Source: Anisodus tanguticus (taxonomy: Eukaryota > Streptophyta > Magnoliopsida > Solanales > Solanaceae). From it: a stretch of 64,000 nucleotides of DNA. The DNA lies in the NCBI GenBank assembly GCA_034509755.1, contig CM067559.1:19760501-19824500 (forward strand). The letters are read 5' to 3'. Below the pieces are notes generated by a model. That model was not told where the DNA came from and searched no databases. It saw nothing but the letters and a program-made list of their open reading frames with translations. Made by a program: the position numbers and the translations under genes. Below are positions 55,528 to 64,000 of the stretch, piece by piece. Each line of letters starts with the position of its first letter. Positions within the stretch are counted from its first letter, which is position 1.

Positions 55528-57720
55528 TGTCACACCCCAAACTAGGGGGTGTGGCTAGCACCCGATGCCATACTGGCCCCAGCGTACCACTCAGAAGACC
55601 AGACATTTTGTACGTATAGGACTTCTGGCTGGCAAGGTTGTACTAGCATGCAACCTGAATAACAACATAACATAAGGGCCAACAAAGCCACCAGCTGTGA
55701 AATAAGAATACAATCTCAAACTTCTGAAGTGGGGTGAGGGAATATCAACCCAAACATATATATACAAGCAAGGCCGACTAGGCCGTAACACCAATTAGCA
55801 ACAAAACAATCAGGTTGACAAGGCCATACACCACTACTAGACATACCGCTTAGGTCTACGAGCCTCTATGAGTAACTGAAAAGTCATCTGGTCGAGACAG
55901 GACCCCGACCTACCCATTAACTACATATGTACATAAGATATAACCTCAACATTTGACCAGAAAGCTCCGGAAGAAGCGAAGCATACCAACTAACAGCTGA
56001 GACTCTACAACTCCTATTGTGGGGGTAAAGTATAAATAACAATATGAAAACATAGGCTATAAAACAGGGCATAAGAAGCAACCTGATACTCTGATAACTT
56101 GTGTGCCACTCAGGGCGAACAATGAAACTGTATTGGAACTTCTATGCATGTGTTTTATTGTATAATCTTCCCTCGTCTTATATCCCAGTGTTTAAATAAG
56201 GTACTACCCTCAGGTAATAGTCTGAGGTATGTGTATGGAAGCATATATAAATGTATGCCCTCCGTTTATAGCCCGGGGTATGTATGCACATAAATAACTG
56301 CCCACCTATATTAGTTCGGTGATATGTATCTTATGTATATCTTATGTGTATATATAACTTCCCACCGTTATTAGGCCGATGGTGTTTATAAGTAGCGTAG
56401 TAGTAATGGCACTTTTGGCTCCTTTGAAACTTATAAACACTTTTGACTTTACTATGGAATGACTCTTGGTCGACTCGTCGATTAACTCTTTGAAACGCTC
56501 CTTATAGAAGTCTATGAATTTTAGATATGCAGTCAACAACCAAGTGACATAGGACATGATAACAATATGAAGAAACGCTCCCGACAAGGGACAACTAAAT
56601 TGTGAATAAAACTCTTCTTTTGACGTTTCATTTAGAAATTGGTATACATTGGAATTCATGCCTTTGAAAGGAAGGGATAGCCTTACATACCTTCAACTAT
56701 AGTCGTCTTACACAATTTTGTAATAGACTCACCAATACCCTTCTCTACAACATGGAAACACAACCTTTTATTAACATATGAAGCATGACGATAGCCGACA
56801 AGTGGCAAACTTGCTTATATGAAATCGGACAGTACCTCCCCTCTCTCCCTCTACTTTCTGCAAACTCAAAAAAACACCAAAAACACAAGAACAATATTAA
56901 CAACATAATATTCAAGCCACTCCATAAATTTCCAGCCCAAAACATAGCTCAAAACCACCTCAAAACAGTCCACACGCCACAAGAACCTCCACTACAACTT
57001 TCAACCTTCACTTCACAAGTTCTTAATCAAAAATACTTGAAGGACTTCATTAAACTCTTATATATGTAGGAGAGGGAGAATCTTACATTAGATGAACTAA
57101 AATCAACCCTCTTATAAATTACTTCACTTTCACCACAAAAAGGGAAGAACAAGTTTTTTCTTGCACTTCTATGATCTCCATGGGAACCACTTTGATTTCT
57201 TGTAGAATTTTACTTGAATGATGGGAGAAGGTTTTAGGAAATTCTTAGGATCTTAGGGTTTTTTTTTGAATGAAATATGAATTAAAAAAAGGGTTCCACC
57301 ATTTTTAATACAAAAGGATAAGTTCCCACCGACTTGTGGGTCACAAAGGGAGCTGCTTGCAACATTTTCTTCAAACATACATAACATTTCGTTCAAAGAT
57401 ACGATTGATGCACCCGGTTTGTTGCATTGGAAACTAGTCTCGCTGAACATGAATTTTGATAGCTTATGAACCCCACAAATCCTTATACACTAGTAGATAT
57501 ACCCTCCTAAAGTTAGGCCAAAATCATGTCTAGAATTCTGCCTACCTTTCCCCGAGTTTTGATAAACTTAATTTCTTCAATTCCTTTCGCCCCCAATTCT
57601 TACAACACTTACTTAAGACTTGTTTAAATTTATGGTCAGCCAAGTAGGGGGCCTTATCCTCATCGAGCTTACGTTGCTTAACTTACAATGCATACTGGAG
57701 TGAAAATACAGAGTGTAACA
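55528..57720 (-). repeat. 3' LTR of E1 (2193 bp)
   Basis: Plus-strand ends are TGTCACACCCC and GAGTGTAACA. The edge at 57720 is fixed by the adjacent polypurine tract. The left-end ACACCCCAA motif recurs at 62792, and the reverse-orientation end (GCGTGACA) is similar at 22325. A degenerate repeat with TATGTGTATGGAAGC/TATATATAA words lies at 56160-56350. Confidence 0.82.
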
Positions 57721-57734
57721 TCCTCCCCCTAAAT
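57721..57734 (-). promoter_or_regulatory. Polypurine tract of E1
   Basis: The minus strand reads ATTTAGGGGGAGGA directly before the LTR start TGTTACACTC; the upstream CAAGGACGAATG is the usual neighbour of this tract. Confidence 0.87.
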
Positions 57735-58170
57735 ACATTCGTCCTTGAATGTGGGGGCGTACATAGAGGAGTATTAATTATCAAACGTTCTAAAAAATTT
57801 GACAGAGTTTCCTCTATAATCAGATAACTCACAAACCTGCCAAATAGTCCAACATCAATCATGATTCCACACTGGGTCATATAAACAACATCAATCATAT
57901 CTCGGGCCTCTCACGACCATCTAACATCAAACATGATCATAATAATGTTAGCTCACCTCGAGTATAAATAACTCTGTCTCCTGGGACGCTATAACGTCTC
58001 AACTCTAAACATCATCTAAATATAACATAGGATTAGTCTAAACCTTTCGTAACATGATTAAAGGAAAACATGGAATCAATCATGTTGTAATTATCGTGAA
58101 CCTTTTATCTTGAATAAGTGAAGGTATTTAGATCTCATATCCTTCTCGACTACCCGCGCGATATCTCTGA
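57735..58170 (-). other. E1 3' UTR
   Basis: Non-coding. It aligns loosely with 62331-62700 (CCTCTCACGACCATC versus CCTCACACGGTCATC), showing E1 and the element at 62312 are related. Confidence 0.55.
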
Positions 58171-58175
58171 TGCCT

Positions 58176-59480
58176 TTACCTTTCCATAAAATATTCATAG
58201 AAGCTACTTCTTTGTTTTTTTAGCTTACAGACTTGTAAACCTAGTATAGAGATTGGAAGTCTCTCGTAGGATAAGTCCTCGATGATCTGAATATCATCAA
58301 CTGATACAACTTTGGAGGGATCTCTAATGCTTTTCTTACCACACCTCACTACACCTTTCATATGTTTCACTTTCAGGAAAACTTAGTAATCAATCATAAA
58401 AATCTGAATCTTGTCATCGCACCTCAGTATGTGATTCTGGAAACTCTAGGTTATTAATAATCGCTCCTGAAGGATATTTAGTTTCACTACAACCTGGTGG
58501 ACCTAAACATGTCTAAGCAACTCTGATTCTCTCATGTCAAACCAATCGATATGAGATATATACTCCCGACCATACAAGGTCTTATAAGGAGCCATCTTGA
58601 TATTGGAATTATAAGTGTATTTATACACATACTCAATAAGGGGTAATTGATCATCCCAACCTCCTTTTAAGTCTAGTATACTTGACCAAATCATATCATT
58701 GAGCGTCTCAATCGTGCGCTCGGCTTGGTCATTTTTCGGGGGTGAAAAGGTGTACTATGATTAACCTGTGCCCCCAAATCTTTCTGGAAGGATCTCCAAA
58801 AGTTGATATAAACTAAGCTCATCTATCTGAGATAATAGACATTAGAATGTCATGAAGTCGCATTGTCTCCCTAATATACAACTTTGCAAATCTGTCAATC
58901 ATCACTCTTGTAATGTCACATTTCTGATAAGAATGGGGTAAACCATACTAAACTTTATATTAACCTCTCATTTTCAAGTTGAGATCTCGATTATTTGTAC
59001 TAGCTCTCTAGGCCTCTGATGCTCTATCTTTACCTTCTGGAGATTGGGATACTGTGCCATAAACTCGGTAATATCCTTCTTCATATCATTCCACCAATAT
59101 ATATATGATATCATGGTACATCTTTGTCAAACCAGGATGAATAGAATAGCGGGAATAATATACCGATATCGTAATCTTTCCACGTAGACCAGCTATATCT
59201 GGGAACACATTCAACTTCTGTGTCGAAGAACTCCACCCCCCTTAAGCTCGAACATTGGCTTCTCTTTCCATGGAACTTCCTCTTCCGATAGTATTGACTT
59301 TGGATCCTTATATCGTTACTCCATTACCCCTTCCACATGGGAGATATTGATACATTCTGTGATATAATTATGTTATCATTGAAGCCCTGAAATTGGATCC
59401 TTAAGCTTGCTAACTGATGAAACTCTCTGTCTAACTTTCTCATTCCTCGGCCTCTAGTTAGGATAAGCTACCCATACATC
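58176..59480 (-). pseudogene. E1 integrase and C-terminal domain (broken)
   Basis: From the right, scattered frames read MRKLDREFHQLASLRIQFQG (about 59370-59440), FPDIAGLRGKITI and YSRYSIHPGLTKMYHD, then WWNDMKKDITEFMAQYPN (the His/Cys zinc region, second Cys lost). 58503-58694 reads LKGGWDDQLPLIEYVYKYTY, then NIKMAPYKTLYGREY. 58176-58370 reads DLSYERLPISILGLQVCKLK, the post-integrase segment. The catalytic core between 58700 and 59030 is in fragments. The gene is inactive. Confidence 0.8.
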
Positions 59481-61942
59481 TTATCTTATACTGCCCTGAA
59501 GGCTGTGACTTTGTTCTGTTGAACTTCCTTTTAAACTGTAATTGGATAGAATCCCTAGATTGTTATTCTTTCACTTCGACTGCTAAGGGTGATACCATTG
59601 AGTTCTAGATAGTAACTCTATTCATTGTATTCTAGCTTATGAACCATCTCCCTCTCGAGGAGGACCATATTAGATCAACCATGTGGGCTCGGCTTTACTT
59701 ACTTTTTAATCCCAAGAATTGTTACTCTTTTTAAGAAGACTCATAGGTCTCTGTATCATTACGACTCATAGGTCTCTGTATCATTACGACTCATCTTGGA
59801 GGACGCCTTCACTATTCATGGGAGGAACTCATCCCGAATTTAGCTACTCATTACCTGAAGGTATATTGGAGGTTATTATAATCATAAAAGGTACCACACA
59901 ACTGCTCAACAACGTGCTTACTATTGCTAATCATGAATCATGGGTCCATAATTCTTCTTGACTTTCCGAACCATTCTAAAGCATAACCACTTTCATTTTT
60001 CTCATTCATTCCAAATATGTGCATTACAATGCATTGATTTATCTCAACCTCCATCATCCTGGAGTTTCTTATAGTCCTGACCATAAGTTTTACTTTAGGA
60101 TCTGATCTTAGTTCTCTATTCAACCAGCATGGGTGACAATAAGTTATTGACGTATTTTCTTAGTGGATACACATCCCTATTCTGAGGGTGTTTACATTAT
60201 TAGTCAACCCACATGTAACCCATACTTAAACCATTATACTCGGAGTAATTCTCCTCTTTCATCTCTTAGCTAGCATATTTTAGCAATATACTTTTCAGAA
60301 TGAAACTTCTCGTTCATTTTCAGACTGCAATCTCATCGTCATATATCATTTTAGGATCTTAGTCACCTTTAACAAACCACAATCATCCTTCTTACTTTTA
60401 CATCCACTTCCGCTCTGACAGTACCATTTTCGAGGATGGTGTATCTGTTACATCAATTTCGAGGTTTCATAGCCCCTTGGCTTTTGATTTGCTTATGATA
60501 GACCTTTTTGTCATTATTTTCTATCTAAAATACCTTTTGGTAGTCGTGATCACTTACTTGTTAGATTTAACTTCATGCTCTAAAACCATCCTACAGTGCA
60601 AAAATATGTACAGATTTACAGTTCATCTGGCCTCTTGACTAACATCATTCTAACTTTAAATACATCATCTCTCGTTTTAACTCGACTTACCCTTTCATTT
60701 ATTAATTCTGAATAACCCCTCTTGGGCCTACATATGCTTCTGTGTTTGATTACACTTCCCGTCTTCCTTTTTGAGACCTATATGTATGACGGCTATTACC
60801 GTCGCTTAACTCCTCTAGCCAGGAGGTTGCTACCATTATTTCCTTTGCGTTGATACTTACATATCATTCTATAATCATAACACACCCGTTGATTCTGGAT
60901 AATATAATTTTATTCGTCTTGAAACTCTTCGTTATAACCTTCTTGTCTACTTATTCACTATCCATCATGTGAGTTCTACCTCTATTTCTTTATTTTACTA
61001 CCTCCCTTATGGGGGAGGGCCATTCTTTTTGCTTAGGAATTTCCTTCCTGAAAAGTCATGTTGTTGCCTCAACACCTTTCGCACATCTGCGATCTTTTAA
61101 CAACTTACAACTTGCCTCAGATAAATTCCCTCTTACTAGGGACTACTGAATCGTTTACATGGATAGTTTTCAGGTGTTCGTTATTGACATTCTCCATCTC
61201 AATAAACATTTTATCGTCTAATCAAGACGCTAGTTTTAGGGGCTTCTTTCTTGATAACCTTTAAGGATCGTTTTTTTTTTTTTTGCAGTTTATACTCTTA
61301 CTGCATGATTGCTTACCTTGCAACTTCTCAATATCTATTGTTAATAACAATTTCTCGAGTCCCTGACTCGTATTCAGTTTAGCTTAGGGTATATTTCAAT
61401 ATCAACACATCCTGATTCAGAGAGCTAAATCATCTTATTGATATATTTTGTTGGCGTCTGTCAACTCAAATATTGTAATGGAGACTTAGTCTCATAACAT
61501 ATTCCTCTTCACAACTCAATATTTACTTCCTCTTACCTTTTGTTTTACTTGGCTATGAACTTGTCGCATTAACATACTTTTCCTTACGACCCTCAGTTGT
61601 TTCTCATCTCTATTCAGGTGCCCCACTTATCTTCCTGACAATCTTTTGCCAATGTCGTTGCTTCTTCTCTTATTCTGGACATTCTTAGCAAGCCATTCTC
61701 TCTCTTTTAACTCCTTTATCTTCAACCAGCCTTATTCTCTAGGCATTTAATGTTTCTTCTTTACTTCAGATAGGAGCCTAACTGAGGGAAAAAAGTTATT
61801 CACCTTACACAAAGATTTCAATATTCGTCTCCTGGATCTTCAAAATTCTAAAAAAATTGAATCCGGCTAATAATTTCCGGGTACATCATGTAAAGTAAAC
61901 AATGCTATGAACTCACTCGTACCCTCGTATTTCTCATCTGAC
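59481..61942. other. Unclassified sequence
   Basis: About 2.5 kb with no domain I recognise on either strand. It could be the rest of the LTR whose start is at 62312, or another decayed element. It holds a 25-bp tandem duplication (59738-59787) and a poly-T run at about 61270. Confidence 0.35.
59738..59787. repeat. 25-bp perfect tandem duplication
   Basis: GACTCATAGGTCTCTG plus ATCATTAC is repeated twice without change, and a third copy begins (GACTCAT). Confidence 0.95.
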
Positions 61943-62312
61943 CGAGCTAACAAATACTTTTCTAAAGAATTGTCCGGGAAAACCAAATATCCAAATTTCA
62001 CAAATAGTACAACAAAATACATTTGATTATCTCGAGAAGTGAACCAATGACTCGACTAAGTTATAAATGACCTTCCAGAGCTACCGGAAGTGGAGGAACT
62101 CGAAAATGAACCCATCTACTCAAAAATTAACCTTGAGTCAAACTATCCAACTATAAGGTTCTAGTTTTGGGGTTTTCATCCAAAAATCATGAAATGGACT
62201 TCGGGATCTGTGCCATCCATCACCGCGCATCACAAATCCCACACAGAGTATATGGGAAGGGTAATAGTCAAATAAAGGTCTCAGTCTAAAAATAATCGGA
62301 TGGGTCATTACA
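61943..62312 (-). repeat. LTR (E2), at least the first 370 bp
   Basis: Similar to 32076-32445 along its whole length. The right edge TCATTACA at 62312 adjoins a strong polypurine tract, so this is the start of a 3' LTR on the minus strand. Its left extent is unknown. Confidence 0.78.
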
Positions 62313-62330
62313 TCCCCTCCCCCTCCCGGG
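62313..62330 (-). promoter_or_regulatory. Polypurine tract of E2
   Basis: The minus strand reads CCCGGGAGGGGGAGGGGA directly before TGTAATGACCC; GAGGATAAATGG follows the usual CGAGGA-AA pattern upstream. Confidence 0.9.
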
Positions 62331-62791
62331 ACCATTTATCCTCGAATGAAAAATATCACTAGAGAGGAAAGCTTAACTCTAAAGGTTTTCGGAAATTTCG
62401 ACGGACTCTCCTTTATATACCTGAAAAGCAGCTAGAAAACATAATACAAGCCTCACAAGGCCACATATCATAACATTGGGCCTCACACGGTCATCGTACA
62501 CCATATATACATACCATACCTCCCAACTCACCTTAAACACTCGTGGTTCTAATTTTGGCGGGCTATAACATTTTAGTTACACTCATTACCTGAACAGATA
62601 TTAAAAGATAAGTTTACTGACGTATAATATGAACAAGGAATGTATGGTGAACATTAACTGTCAAAAACCTTTGGCTTAAAATAACTAAGGATACTTGGAA
62701 TTTATGTATTCCTCAGCTTACATGTTTTTTTGTAAGACAAGTCCTCTATAATTTGAACATCATCAATTAGTATAACACGAGAGGAGTTTTC
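62331..62791 (-). other. E2 3' UTR and end of pol region
   Basis: Aligns with 57735-58310 of E1, including a GACAAGTCCTCTATAATTTGAA block equivalent to the DLSYE segment near 58270. It is cut at 62791 by the next LTR. Confidence 0.6.
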
Positions 62792-64000
62792 TGTCACACC
62801 CCAACCTAGGCGAGGCAAACATGCACCTAGTGTCTTACTTACCTTAATGACCCATCCTATAAGACGGATAACTTATTGTATTTCGAAACAACTGCAAACA
62901 AAAAATCCCAAACACACTCACACACACACATATATATATATATATAATACACACACACATATGGGCCTACAAGGCATCAATATGTACAGACTTTATGGAT
63001 ATTACCTAATTGACCACAAGTGTACATACGTCCACAAAAGCTTCTAAGAGTATCTGACACATACAACTTGGCCGGGATAGGGCCTAGGCTACTCGTAAGT
63101 CTATATACATAACAAAATCAGATGACCTCTGGATTCGCCTGCACTCTGAATGATATGGAGTCTTATCGACCAACTACTAGAATTGTGACTATTTACTTTG
63201 GGGTCTATCAAACTGTGTATTTTGGACCTGCAGCATGAAATTCAACATCCCCGGCTAGATGGACATCAGTACGAAATAATATACCGAGTATGTAAGACAA
63301 TTATAGAATTATAAGCAAGTGTTGTAATAAAATGAAAGGATACTTAAGAGATATCTTAATGTAATTGGTGTCTCGACCACCTATAAGACCATATATTATA
63401 TCACACAACTAGTATCAGGACAATCTGTGAGGTCATGTATCAAAACTTACCACCTAAGATACGTCACATGTCATTGTAGATTTGTCTAGCTCTGTCTCTC
63501 TGAATCTTCTATAGCTAATGTGATATAGTTTGTATAATCTCCAGTCTACAATATGCAAGTCATGTAAACACATAGAAACCATACTACTAATTCATAATCG
63601 TGTCTCGTATGTATGTGTTAACTACCATACTCGTGAGTTTGTGCTTTTCAAACTAGCGAACAGATACTCTCTCTCTCTCATACTCGACTAATGAGCCAGT
63701 ACTTCTAGACTAGCTTATCTGTCATCTACCGGGCTATCATGTTGAACAAACAACAAACAAGTAGAGATCGCATTTCATCATTACTATTTATCATTATCAA
63801 CTGAAACTCTCATAGCGCTCGACTATTAGTCGGCACGATATTGAAGTACTCATACGGGAACCATTGCGGCTTGTATATACTTTCTTAATAGAAAAAAACT
63901 ATTAATAAACATATGAAACTCAACTCATCGGAATATTGTCAAGTGAAACATACATGGAACTATTAAGCACGTGAATAAAGCAACTCCTGCTAATGGTTGT
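62792..64000 (-). repeat. LTR of another gypsy element (E3), runs off the window
   Basis: Starts TGTCACACCCCAACC, like the outer end of the E1 LTR. Later blocks (TTGGCCGGGATAGGGCC; CGAAATAATATACC) have loose counterparts in E1, but overall it is a different family. It interrupts the E2 3' region. No coding domain is visible to 64000. Confidence 0.65.
62910..62962. repeat. (CA)n/(TA)n microsatellite
   Basis: CACACACACA, TATATATATATATATA and ACACACACAC runs lie side by side inside the E3 LTR. Confidence 0.93.

Larger units (their letters stand above)
55528..59480 (-). mobile_element. Gypsy chromovirus, 3' half only (E1)
   Basis: A minus-strand element made of a 3' LTR (55528-57720), polypurine tract, 3' UTR, chromodomain-like segment and integrase. 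It fades out at about 59480, before RNase H and RT. Only one LTR is present, so no target duplication can be tested; the left flank is GAAAT. Confidence 0.78.

Noticed and set aside
61265..61290. Poly-T run followed by TTGCAG as a splice acceptor
   Set aside because: No exon or coding signal follows; a simple homopolymer is the plainer reading.

Overview
This window is nuclear DNA from a flowering plant, most probably Solanaceae. The reasons are the transposon families present (a very long Ogre/Tat-type Ty3/gypsy element, Tekay/Del-type chromoviruses, a Ty1/copia element, an L1-type LINE with an RNase H domain, a tRNA-derived SINE, a Mutator-type element and GC-rich MITEs) and a fragment of plastid rps3. 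I see no intact host protein-coding gene, rRNA or tRNA gene. Nearly every open frame is a piece of a decayed transposon. The family-level Solanaceae call is inference from overall similarity and was not tested.

Layout. (1) 1-6471: a minus-strand LINE with ORF1 (DUF4283-like plus zinc knuckle), endonuclease, reverse transcriptase, zf-RVT and RNase H; its 3' end lies left of the window. (2) 6472-32075: a minus-strand Ogre-like retrotransposon with a 4.9-kb 3' LTR on the left and a truncated 5' LTR on the right. It keeps ORF1, gag, the last ~35 codons of pol and a 3' UTR filled with five kinds of tandem repeat. Most of pol is gone. In its place is a plus-strand Tekay-like element (14646-22325) that has lost its own 5' LTR; one deletion could explain both losses. 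That element's 3' LTR carries a 1.29-kb Mutator-like element with a 9-bp target duplication. The Ogre 3' LTR holds two MITEs flanking a LINE scrap, and the 5' LTR holds a 0.73-kb insert containing plastid rps3. (3) 32076-35163: two gypsy LTR pieces, head to head. (4) 35164-55527: an AT-rich stretch split by a SINE (14-bp target duplication), a complete copia element (35889-42772, TSD ATATC) and a complete minus-strand Tekay-like element (43936-54279, TSD CAGCC). (5) 55528-64000: further minus-strand gypsy elements, two with clear polypurine tracts next to the LTR, and a last LTR that runs off the right edge.

The most notable signals are non-coding. A ~70-bp motif with a small, apparently covarying hairpin occurs twice in the Ogre ORF1-gag spacer and three times in its 3' UTR. 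An 80-bp repeat also carries a hairpin with compensatory changes. The copia element has very similar LTRs but a badly broken coding region, which suggests mobilisation in trans. All alignments here were made by eye, so boundaries without a target duplication are approximate.
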